Source of the DNA: an uncultured Clostridia bacterium
Lineage (GTDB): Bacteria; Bacillota; Clostridia; Christensenellales; Borkfalkiaceae
NCBI GenBank assembly: GCA_944367045.1
Contig: CALVWI010000016.1
Span: 1-37,158 of the forward strand
Reading direction: 5' to 3'
Length of the DNA: 37,158 bases
Made by a program: the position numbers and the translations under genes. Positions 31,397 to 37,158 of the stretch are shown piece by piece. The notes under the pieces were generated by a model. It made no database searches. It was not told where the DNA came from and saw nothing but the letters and a program-made list of their open reading frames with translations. Within the stretch, counting starts at the first letter, position 1. Each line of letters starts with the position of its first letter.

Positions 31397-32635
31397 ATGG
31401 TAACGACAAAGAAACTTGCAAACGGCGTGCGCGTCATCACCAAGCGCATGGAGGGGCTGCTGTCCGTCACGATGGGCGTGCTCGTCGGCACGGGCGCGGC
31501 GTTTGAGCGCGACGACGAGGACGGCATCTCCCACTTCATCGAACATATGCAGTTCAAGGGCACGGAGAAATACACCGCCTTTGAGCTCTCCGACGCGTTC
31601 GACGCCATCGGCGCGCAGGTCAACGCCTTCACGGGCAAGGACCTCACCTGTTACTACGCGAAGTCGACGAGCGACCACGCCGTCGAGGCCTTTGCGCTCC
31701 TTTCCGAGCTCTTTTTGCGCTCCACCTTTCCCGAGGAGGAGATGGCGCGCGAGAAGGGGGTGGTGCTCGAGGAGATCGGCATGGACGAGGACACGCCCGA
31801 GGACCTGTGCCTCGACCTTCTCGCACGTGCCGCGTTCGGGAACGACAACTACGGAAGAAACATCTTGGGCCCCGCCGAGAACGTCAAGGGCTTCACGCGC
31901 GAGCAGCTCTTTGCCTATAAGAAGGAGCGCTACTGCCCCGAGAACATCGTCATCTCCTTTGCGGGCAACATCGAGCCCGCCCTTGCGGAAGAACTTGCCG
32001 AGCGCGAGTTCGGCTCGCTCAAGGGGGAGAAGTTCGTGGAGCGCGAGAAGCACATCGTCCGCCGCACGGACACGCTGTTTAAGAAAAAACCCATCGAGCA
32101 GGCGCACTTTGCGTTCGCCTTCCCCACCGTGACGCGCGACAGCGACGATCTCGCCGCCGTGCAGGTGATGAACATGGTCTTGGGCGGCGGCATGAGCTCC
32201 CGCCTCTTCAAGCGCGTCCGCGAGGAGCTCGGCCTTGCGTACTCCGTCTATTCCTACACCTCCCACTACGCCGAGACCGGCCTTCTCACCGTGTATGCGG
32301 GCGTCAACCCCAAGAAGGCGGAGGCAGCGGCGGAGGCCGTCAAGAACGTCCTCGAAGCGTTCAAGCGGGAGGGCATCACCGAGGAGGAATTCCTCCGCGG
32401 CCGCGAGACGATGAAGGCGAGCAACATCTTTTCGCAGGAGAACACGTCCTCGCAGATGCTCGTCTACGGCAAGCAGATGCTGTATAAGAACGAAGTCTAC
32501 GACTTCGAAAAGCGCATGGCGGAAATTTCGGCGCTCACGTTGGACGACGTGATGCGCGTCATCGGGCAGAATCTCGACTTCGAGGCGGCCGCCTCCGCGA
32601 CGGTCGGCAATCTCAAGTCGCCCATCAAGCTGTGA
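31397..32635 (+). CDS. M16-family zinc metallopeptidase (MlpA/YmxG type)
   Basis: A 412-residue insulinase-type peptidase. The inverted zinc motif HFIEHMQFKG (HxxEH, about 51-55) and the downstream zinc-ligand Glu region (VLEEIGMDEDTPED) are both present, so it should be active. The C-terminal half has GGGMSSRLFKRVREELGLAYSV, the R/Y substrate-binding motif. The length is that of single-unit bacterial processing peptidases such as B. subtilis MlpA. The order deacetylase-like gene then M16 matches the ylxY-mlpA pair, although rpsO/pnpA are not in this window. The stop overlaps the next gene's GTG. Confidence 0.92.
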   Translation: MVTTKKLANGVRVITKRMEGLLSVTMGVLVGTGAAFERDDEDGISHFIEHMQFKGTEKYTAFELSDAFDAIGAQVNAFTGKDLTCYYAKSTSDHAVEAFALLSELFLRSTFPEEEMAREKGVVLEEIGMDEDTPEDLCLDLLARAAFGNDNYGRNILGPAENVKGFTREQLFAYKKERYCPENIVISFAGNIEPALAEELAEREFGSLKGEKFVEREKHIVRRTDTLFKKKPIEQAHFAFAFPTVTRDSDDLAAVQVMNMVLGGGMSSRLFKRVREELGLAYSVYSYTSHYAETGLLTVYAGVNPKKAEAAAEAVKNVLEAFKREGITEEEFLRGRETMKASNIFSQENTSSQMLVYGKQMLYKNEVYDFEKRMAEISALTLDDVMRVIGQNLDFEAAASATVGNLKSPIKL

Positions 32636-33123
32636 GCGCCCTTGTCGAGGGCTTTATGCCCGTCTTTGACGAGAATAGCCGCGTGCTCATCTTGGGGAGC
32701 TTTCCCTCCGTCAAGAGCCGCGCCGTCGGGTTCTACTACGGCAATCCCCAAAACCGCTTCTGGCGCACGCTCGGCGCGTTTTTCGGCGAGGAAGTGCCCG
32801 GTGATGTGGAGGGGCGGCGGAAGTTCGTCCTCGATCACAACGTTGCCCTGTGGGACGTCGTCATGCGGTGCAGTATCGTGGGCTCTGCGGATGCATCCAT
32901 CCGCGACGAGGAGACGGCGGACGTCGGCGCGCTCATGAAGGCAAGTCACATCACGCACATTCTCTGCAACGGCGCGACGGCGTATAACCTGTTTTCAGAG
33001 CGCTTTCCCGAACTTCTGCCCATCGCAAAGAGGCTCCCTTCGACCTCGCCCGCCAACCCGCGCTTTACGGCGGAGCCGTGGCTCGAGGCCCTCGCGGAGG
33101 CCCTCCCCGACGCCAAGAGGTAA
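32632..33123 (+). CDS. DNA-deoxyinosine glycosylase (UDG superfamily, family 6 type)
   Basis: A 163-residue member of the uracil-DNA glycosylase superfamily resembling the family 6 hypoxanthine-DNA glycosylases, which excise deaminated adenine. Seen: VLILGSFPSVKSRAVGFYYGNPQNRFW, given here only in part as LILGSFPS and FYYGNPQNRFW, then VALWDVVMRCSIVGSAD and, near the C-terminus, LPSTSPANPRF as the substrate-loop motif. The GTG start overlaps the M16 stop by 3 bp. It is directly followed by an AlkD-type gene, so two base-excision activities share a transcript. Confidence 0.87.
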   Translation: MSALVEGFMPVFDENSRVLILGSFPSVKSRAVGFYYGNPQNRFWRTLGAFFGEEVPGDVEGRRKFVLDHNVALWDVVMRCSIVGSADASIRDEETADVGALMKASHITHILCNGATAYNLFSERFPELLPIAKRLPSTSPANPRFTAEPWLEALAEALPDAKR

Positions 33124-33126
33124 CAT

Positions 33127-33816
33127 ATGACGTATGAAGAAGTCCTCGCCCGCCTCTTTTCGGAGCAGGACGAGGGATACCGCGAATTTCAGAGGAAACT
33201 CTTAAAGAATGAGGATATTCACATCATCGGCGTCAGGATGCCCGTCCTGCGCCGCCTCGCGAGGGAGTGGAAGGGGGAGCTGGAGAATTTTCTCGCCTTC
33301 CCCGACGAATGGTACGAAGTCACCTTTTTGAAGTTCTCCCTCTACGCCCTTCTGCCGTTCGACAAGTTCACGGCACGCATCAACGAGATGGTGGGGCTCC
33401 TCGACAACTGGGCGACGACGGACGGCTTCCACGCGAAGTGCATCGCAAGGAACAGGGAGGAATTTTTGCCCTATATCCGCGCCTTTTCCTGCGACGGGCG
33501 GGAGTTCGTCGAGCGGTATGCGCTCGTCTCCCTGCTTCACGACTATGTGGAGGAGCAGTACCTGCCCGAGATCTTCGCGGCGCTTGAGCGTGCCGACGGC
33601 ACCAAGTACTACACGGGCATGGGCGCGGCGTGGCTGATGGCCGAAGTGCTCGTAAAATACTTTGACGCGGGCAGGGAATACTTAAAAGAGGGGCGCCTTT
33701 CTCCCTTCGTGCACAACGCCGCCATCCGCAAGGCGACGGAGAGTTTCCGCCTCTCGAAAGAGCAGAAGGAAGAGCTCAAATCGTTCAAAAAAGCAACGAA
33801 GGGCGGCAATTTTTAA
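33127..33816 (+). CDS. DNA alkylation repair protein, AlkD family
   Basis: A 229-residue all-helical HEAT-like repeat protein of the AlkC/AlkD family, glycosylases for N3- and N7-alkylated purines. VRMPVLRRLARE near the N-terminus, EWYEVTFLKFSLYAL and NWATTDGFHAKC (whose Asp aligns with the catalytic Asp of AlkD), then FVERYALVSLLHDY and YYTGMGAAWLMAEV fit the family. Length is typical. It starts 3 bp after the deoxyinosine glycosylase with an AGAGG site. Substrate range is inferred from the family. Confidence 0.88.
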   Translation: MTYEEVLARLFSEQDEGYREFQRKLLKNEDIHIIGVRMPVLRRLAREWKGELENFLAFPDEWYEVTFLKFSLYALLPFDKFTARINEMVGLLDNWATTDGFHAKCIARNREEFLPYIRAFSCDGREFVERYALVSLLHDYVEEQYLPEIFAALERADGTKYYTGMGAAWLMAEVLVKYFDAGREYLKEGRLSPFVHNAAIRKATESFRLSKEQKEELKSFKKATKGGNF

Positions 33817-33825
33817 GAAAAGGGG

Positions 33826-33854
33826 TTGACAAGAACGCGTTCTTGTTGTATGAT
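33826..33854 (+). promoter_or_regulatory. Sigma-A promoter of acpP with an 18-bp palindromic operator in its spacer
   Basis: TTGACA (33826-33831), 17-bp spacer, TATGAT (33849-33854). ACAAGAACGCGTTCTTGT (33829-33846) is a perfect palindrome that fills the spacer and overlaps the -35 box, an ideal repressor site. It does not match the FapR or FabT operator consensus I know. The symmetric GAAC/GTTC resembles TetR-type sites. The leader also has a 7-bp hairpin (33876-33882 with 33888-33894) before the ribosome site. Confidence 0.7.
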
Positions 33855-33913
33855 AGTCACACAGAAATATGACAGGCCGCCTCCATAAGGCGGCAGTTAC
33901 GGAGGATATGGCT

Positions 33914-34141
33914 ATGTTTGAGAAAGTTTGCAATATGCTCGGCGAGCAGCTGGGGATCCCGGCGGAGAGCATTCGCCCCGAGCAGGAGGTCGTCAAGGAC
34001 CTCGGCGCCGATTCCCTCGACGTCGTGGAGCTCATGATGGCGCTCGAAGATGAGTACGGCATCACCCTTCCCGAAACGGACGTGGAGAACATCAAGACGG
34101 TGCAGGACATCGTCGACATGATGAACAAACTTCAGAAGTAA
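33914..34141 (+). CDS. acpP: Acyl carrier protein
   Basis: A 75-residue acidic carrier for growing fatty-acid chains. The phosphopantetheine attachment site is Ser34 in GADSLDVVELMMALE, and the ending LPETDVENIKTVQDIVDMM is typical. ATG 33914 was chosen because GGAGG is eight bases away. An in-frame ATG at 33908 is too close, and one at 33869 adds an unlikely extension. It is monocistronic, with a strong promoter carrying a palindromic operator and a terminator of its own. It is not inside a fab cluster. A phosphopantetheinyl transferase gene lies 2 kb downstream. Confidence 0.95.
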   Translation: MFEKVCNMLGEQLGIPAESIRPEQEVVKDLGADSLDVVELMMALEDEYGITLPETDVENIKTVQDIVDMMNKLQK

Positions 34142-34144
34142 AAA

Positions 34145-34174
34145 AGCGGGCGCAAAGGAAAGCGCCCGTTTTTG
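34145..34174 (+). terminator. Rho-independent terminator after acpP
   Basis: CGGGCGC (34147-34153) pairs with GCGCCCG (34162-34168), loop AAAGGAAA, followed by TTTTTGCTT. Confidence 0.9.
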
Positions 34175-34249
34175 CTTGTATCCCTCCTTAAATTTCGCCC
34201 CGTCCGAAGAAATTTCACGGCGGGGCTTTTCTTTTGCCGTAAGATATGG

Positions 34250-34255
34250 TATAAT
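34250..34255 (+). promoter_or_regulatory. Probable -10 element of the partner-switching operon
   Basis: A perfect TATAAT lies about 36 bases before the STAS gene. The 17-bp position upstream reads only TTTTCT, so the -35 is weak. An activator or alternative sigma factor could be involved. Confidence 0.45.
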
Positions 34256-34290
34256 GAAGGAAATACGCAGGATAAGGGAGGAATACGCGC

Positions 34291-34590
34291 ATGAAGATCG
34301 AAAAGACGGTAGACGGCACCGCGGCGATGCTCTCGCTCTCGGGCAGCCTCGACGCCATGACGGCGGGGGAACTTTCCAAGGCAGTTGCGGAGCTCGGGGA
34401 CGGCATCACCGACCTCGTGCTCGATCTCGAAAAGCTCGAGTACGTCTCCTCGGCGGGGTTGAGGCAGTTTGCGCTCGCCCAGAAGCGCATGGCGGGCAAG
34501 GGGAGCTTCTCCCTCGTGCGCGTCCCCGCGTTCGTCAAGGACGTCCTCACGATGACCGGCCTCATCGACCACATGGAGGTGCTGGGATGA
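34291..34590 (+). CDS. STAS-domain anti-sigma factor antagonist
   Basis: A 99-residue single-domain STAS protein of the SpoIIAA/RsbV class. LSLSGSLDAMTAGELSKAV, LVLDLEKLEYVSSAGLR and LVRVPAFVKDVLTMTGL follow the family. Ser53/Ser54 in the VSSAGLR loop is the usual site of phosphorylation by an anti-sigma kinase. GGAGG precedes the ATG. It overlaps by 4 bp a gene encoding both a phosphatase and a kinase domain, the two activities that would switch this protein. No sigma factor is encoded nearby, so the final target is unknown. Confidence 0.9.
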   Translation: MKIEKTVDGTAAMLSLSGSLDAMTAGELSKAVAELGDGITDLVLDLEKLEYVSSAGLRQFALAQKRMAGKGSFSLVRVPAFVKDVLTMTGLIDHMEVLG

Positions 34591-36095
34591 AAGCGCACAA
34601 AAAACTTACCTTCCCCCTCATCCTCACCCTCTTCTTTGCGGGTCTGCTCCTTGCGGGGTTCATCTACGCTCTCATCCGCTACTCCGTTCTCGCGAGCGCT
34701 GCGGGTGGCGAGGGCGTCCTCGAGACGGTGCTCTGGGAGGTCATCCCCGCCCTCATCGTGCTCGTCATTCTGTACGGCGCGGCGATGGTCGTGTACTTCG
34801 TCCGCATCCGTTCCTCCATTCAGAAAGCAGCCAAGGCCATCGAGGGGGCCGTCACCGAGCACAAGGAGACCGACCTCGGCGGCGAATGGGCGCCCGTCGA
34901 TGCGGCCGTCAAAAAGTTCAATGCCTCGGCGGAGGCGGACATCCGCACCCGCGAGAACAAGATCGCCTACGATGCACAGCGGCGCACCGAGGCGGGCATC
35001 GCGCGCGACATGGTGAAGGCGCTCTCCGCGACCTCCCTTCCCTGCGTGGAGCTCGACTTCAGCGGCGCGGGCGGGGCGGAGCGCTCTCCCGTCATCGCCG
35101 CCGACCTCTTCGACGGCTTCTATCTCGGCCGCAGGACGCTGTGTTTCATGACGGCGGACATCTGGGGGACGGGTTTTGCGGCTGCCCGCTTTGCCTCCCG
35201 CGTCAAGGAGCTCTTCCGCGACGCCGCCCACAGCGCGGATACGCTGGGCGAGGCCGTCCTGCGCCTCAATCAGGAGCTTATCGCAAATAACCCCGATGAG
35301 CTCGCTCTGACGGGCTTCTTCGCCGTCTTTATGCCTGCGACGGGGGAGCTGCGCTACGTCAACGCCGGCTCCAACCCGCCTGTCCTCGTGGGCAAGGAGC
35401 GTGCCTTCCTGCGCGTGCAGCCCGGCTGCCCGCTCGGCCTCTACGAGGAGCCCAACCTCACCGAGGAATACCTCATGTTCAAGCCCGGGCGGTGCCTCGT
35501 CACCTACACCAACGGCGCGGTGGAGGCACGGGACGCGCAGGGGCAGGCCTTCGGGTACGACCGCCTCTTCGCCGCCGTCAAGGACGGCTGGGACCGTGCG
35601 CTCGGCGCAGACCGCATCGTCACGTCCGTCCTCGAGGCCGTCAAAGGCTTTGCGGGCGGTAAACTCGGGGATGATTGCGCCGTCTATGCGCTCTACTACC
35701 CCAACGGCATCCAGACCGAACTCATGCCCAAGACGAGCGAGCTCGAACGCCTGCGCGATACCATCCTCGACTGGCTCAAGGACGACCCCCGCAAGAACAA
35801 GATCTTCCTTGCCTGCGAGGAGATCTTCACCAACATCGTCAACCATTCGGGCGCGACGACCATCCATCTCAACTGTCAGGTGGAGGGCAACAGCTTCGTC
35901 GTGCGCTTCACGGACGACGGCGAACCCTTCAACCCTCTGCAGGTGCGCCCCGAGGGCGGCTACTACTCCAACAACTACGCCGAGGGCGGCATGGGAATGG
36001 CGATCATCCGCCAGATCGCGGGCGAAATTTTCTACCGCACGCAGGAGAACAGGAACGTTCTCACCATCCGCTTTCCCGTCATCAAGGTGAACTGA
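34587..36095 (+). CDS. Membrane-anchored SpoIIE-type PP2C phosphatase fused to an RsbW-like kinase domain
   Basis: A 502-residue protein. Two transmembrane helices (about 8-30 and 46-70) are followed by a cytosolic linker (about 70-130), a SpoIIE/RsbU-type PP2C phosphatase domain (about 140-365) and a C-terminal GHKL ATPase domain (about 390-502). Phosphatase metal sites look present: ADLFD (D173/D176), TADIWGTG (D about 191) and GDDCAV (D362/363). The kinase has the N box (EEIFTNIVNHSG), DDGEPFNP and GGMGMAII. Kinase and phosphatase for the STAS protein are thus on one chain, as known for some RsbU-RsbW fusions. No extracellular sensor domain is obvious beyond the short loop between helices. 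ATG 34587 overlaps the STAS stop and has GGAGG. Confidence 0.88.
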   Translation: MKAHKKLTFPLILTLFFAGLLLAGFIYALIRYSVLASAAGGEGVLETVLWEVIPALIVLVILYGAAMVVYFVRIRSSIQKAAKAIEGAVTEHKETDLGGEWAPVDAAVKKFNASAEADIRTRENKIAYDAQRRTEAGIARDMVKALSATSLPCVELDFSGAGGAERSPVIAADLFDGFYLGRRTLCFMTADIWGTGFAAARFASRVKELFRDAAHSADTLGEAVLRLNQELIANNPDELALTGFFAVFMPATGELRYVNAGSNPPVLVGKERAFLRVQPGCPLGLYEEPNLTEEYLMFKPGRCLVTYTNGAVEARDAQGQAFGYDRLFAAVKDGWDRALGADRIVTSVLEAVKGFAGGKLGDDCAVYALYYPNGIQTELMPKTSELERLRDTILDWLKDDPRKNKIFLACEEIFTNIVNHSGATTIHLNCQVEGNSFVVRFTDDGEPFNPLQVRPEGGYYSNNYAEGGMGMAIIRQIAGEIFYRTQENRNVLTIRFPVIKVN

Positions 36096-36097
36096 CT

Positions 36098-36712
36098 TTG
36101 ACGCAAGTATTTTACTTCCACACCGCTCTCCTGCCCGATCCCGCGCGGGAGAGCGCATTTTATCGCGAACTTCCGAAGGAGCGTCTCGAAAGGGCGCTGC
36201 GCCTTCCCACGCCCGAAAAGCGAAGGGAGAGCGCGGGGGCGGGACTCCTGATGGCGCGCATTTTGCCGCGTTTCGGGGCGAGCGCGGAGGAAGTCTTTTG
36301 TGATGAACGCGGCAAGCCGCTGCATCCGAAGCTTTCGCTCAGCCTTGCGCACGGGGGCGGCATGGCCGTGCTTGCCGTGGGGGAGCGTGCCGCGGGGTGC
36401 GATGCAGAGCGCGTCTCCTGTGTCCGCGAGGGCGTCCTCCGCCGCTTTTCGGAAGGGGAGCGGGCGTTCGTTGAAGGTTTCCCCGAAGGCCGCGAGCGGG
36501 CGTTCTGCCGCATCTGGACGGGCAAGGAGAGCTATCTGAAGCTGACGGGCGAGGGCGTCTCACGGTGGAGAGAGGTCGAGATCGACGGCGCGGGCCGCGT
36601 GCGGCGGGGCGGAGAAGTGCTGCCCGTCACCGTCAAATGGAAGGACGCGGGGGAGTGGATCGTCGCCGTATGTTCAGAGGACGACGCGGCGTTTGAGGAG
36701 GTCAATATTTAA
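36098..36712 (+). CDS. Sfp-type 4'-phosphopantetheinyl transferase
   Basis: A 204-residue enzyme that moves phosphopantetheine from CoA to the Ser of carrier proteins. Magnesium/CoA motifs are visible: GCDAERVS (usual GxDxE) and the FCRIWTGKESYLKLTGEG motif (WxxKES). LSLAHGGGMAVLAV is the preceding strand. The length fits Sfp-type rather than the short AcpS type. TTG 36098 is the likely start, with AAGGTG eight bases before it and 2 bp after the phosphatase-kinase stop. Acyl carrier protein encoded at 33914 is a plausible substrate. No polyketide or peptide synthetase genes are in this window. Confidence 0.85.
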   Translation: MTQVFYFHTALLPDPARESAFYRELPKERLERALRLPTPEKRRESAGAGLLMARILPRFGASAEEVFCDERGKPLHPKLSLSLAHGGGMAVLAVGERAAGCDAERVSCVREGVLRRFSEGERAFVEGFPEGRERAFCRIWTGKESYLKLTGEGVSRWREVEIDGAGRVRRGGEVLPVTVKWKDAGEWIVAVCSEDDAAFEEVNI

Positions 36713-36748
36713 GGAAAATATTTCTTTGCGGAAATTTGTTTAAGAAGG

Positions 36749-36777
36749 TTGCAATGCGGCGTAAGTTTTGCTATAAT
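36749..36777 (+). promoter_or_regulatory. Sigma-A promoter of the 6S RNA-like gene
   Basis: TTGCAA (36749-36754), 17-bp spacer, perfect TATAAT (36772-36777). The start is predicted near 36784, where the RNA's closing stem begins. Confidence 0.75.
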
Positions 36778-36783
36778 GAAGAT

Positions 36784-36962
36784 GACACCTGCGGTGTTCG
36801 GGAACCGGTAAATGCGTAATCCACATTAAATATTCGGGAGCGCTTGTCGGCGCGGCTATGCAAGGTCTGTTGATACGGAAAGTCTGACGCCGTACCGCCG
36901 CGCACCCACCTGCGAGAAGCGGGTTAACCTTCATCGGTTCGCGGCACAGGCGGATGTCTTTT
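36784..36962 (+). ncRNA. ssrS: 6S RNA (RNA polymerase regulator), by structure
   Basis: About 179 nt with no open frame, after a strong promoter. The ends pair (GACA with TGTC, CCT with AGG, GTG with CAC). GAACCG (5' side) pairs with CGGTTC (3' side). A large open central region follows, whose 3' side contains a small hairpin (CCTGC/GCGGG). The terminal arm is closed by GCGCGGC/GCCGCGC with an inner TACGG/CCGTA. One long rod with a central bubble is the shape of 6S RNA, which mimics an open promoter and traps sigma-A polymerase. It ends in TGTCTTTTATTT. The class is inferred from shape and length, not from a covariance search. Confidence 0.7.
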
Positions 36963-37002
36963 ATTTGCGAGAAAATTTTTGCAAAAACCGACGCAAAATC
37001 GG

Positions 37003-37031
37003 TTGCAAGAATGGAAAGAATATGCTATAAT
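37003..37031 (+). promoter_or_regulatory. Sigma-A promoter of tRNA-Glu
   Basis: TTGCAA (37003-37008), 17-bp spacer, perfect TATAAT (37026-37031). The -35 shares bases with the 3' arm of a small hairpin (36986-36991 with 36999-37004). Confidence 0.75.
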
Positions 37032-37081
37032 CACCAAGTAATCGCGGGTGAGGTGCAACACGGCCGCCAAATACAAGATAA

Positions 37082-37156
37082 GGCCTTGTGGTCAAGCGGT
37101 TAAGACGGCGCCCTCTCACGGCGCAATCCCGGGTTCGATTCCCGGCAAGGTCACCA
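37082..37156 (+). tRNA. tRNA-Glu (anticodon CTC)
   Basis: Full cloverleaf with encoded CCA. The acceptor GGCCTTG pairs with CAAGGTC (one G-T), and the D arm is GTC/GAC. The anticodon stem GCGCC/GGCGC has loop CTCTCAC (anticodon CTC, reads GAG), and the T arm is CCGGG-TTCGATT-CCCGG. Discriminator A, then CCA at 37154-37156. It is probably the first tRNA of a unit that may continue past the window. Confidence 0.96.
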
Positions 37157-37158
37157 CA

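Noticed and set aside
34176..34586. Upstream in-frame extension of the phosphatase-kinase gene
   Set aside because: It lies in another frame across the STAS gene. The real start overlaps the STAS stop and has GGAGG.
36784..36962. tmRNA or RNase P RNA
   Set aside because: There is no tRNA-like ends or tag frame, and it is too short for RNase P. The rod with a central bubble fits 6S better.

Overview
The window is chromosomal DNA of a GC-rich member of the Bacillota, most likely class Clostridia and possibly a gut lineage. This rests on gene content: HPr kinase, MutS2, class III fructose-1,6-bisphosphatase, the ylxY-mlpA pair, YceD-L32, CsoR/CopA, a flavin reductase-rubredoxin fusion and a 6S RNA. 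Strong AGGAGG-type ribosome sites and sigma-A promoters with exactly 17-bp spacers also fit. The genus cannot be fixed from sequence alone. No phage, insertion sequence, CRISPR array or plasmid gene was seen.

Layout. 1-98 (minus): start of an unidentified gene behind a promoter and a structured leader with a terminator-like hairpin. 496-4088: a heterodimeric ABC exporter. 4159-5007: an Mrp-type Fe-S scaffold ATPase, convergent with a Lys/Ala/Pro-tailed DUF1508 protein. 5790-8443: two overlapping FAD-dependent oxidoreductase genes. 8757-10706: a GH43 lipoprotein. 10846-12807: class III fructose bisphosphatase. 12875-14056 (minus): a tRNA-modifying TmcAL-like ligase. 14243-16497: pta-ackA. 16862-17488: yceD-rpmF. 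17588-18235: a high-molecular-weight rubredoxin. 18356-21284: csoR with its operator, then copA carrying a C-terminal CopZ domain. 21606-22375: DUF1294 and ArsR genes, divergently arranged. 22466-30561: a tight run uvrC, HAD phosphatase, hprK, U32 and mutS2, with overlaps from hprK onward. 30647-33816: a deacetylase-like protein, an M16 peptidase and two base-excision glycosylase-family genes. 33914-36712: acyl carrier protein, a membrane-bound partner-switching pair (STAS plus phosphatase-kinase) and a phosphopantetheinyl transferase. 36784-37156: a 6S RNA-like gene and tRNA-Glu(CTC).

How genes work together. Pta and AckA form the acetyl-CoA to acetate route giving ATP. HprK is the sensor kinase of carbon catabolite control, and class III FBPase serves gluconeogenesis. 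CsoR should repress the copper exporter through a palindrome just downstream of its -10 box. AcpP and the phosphopantetheinyl transferase make holo-ACP. UvrC, the two glycosylase-family proteins and MutS2 are DNA-maintenance proteins.

The most unusual signals are non-coding. Two 68-nt intergenic copies (16659-16726, 18764-18831) keep the same two-hairpin fold although their stem sequences differ, and a partial copy lies at 16731-16769. Related hairpin blocks lie near them. A second repeat type at 21389-21564 has 18-bp direct repeats flanking a structured insert. Other leads are a copA-copZ fusion that keeps a ribosome site and ATG for free CopZ, several leaderless or near-leaderless promoters, an 18-bp perfect palindrome inside the acpP promoter, and the leader RNA at the left edge.
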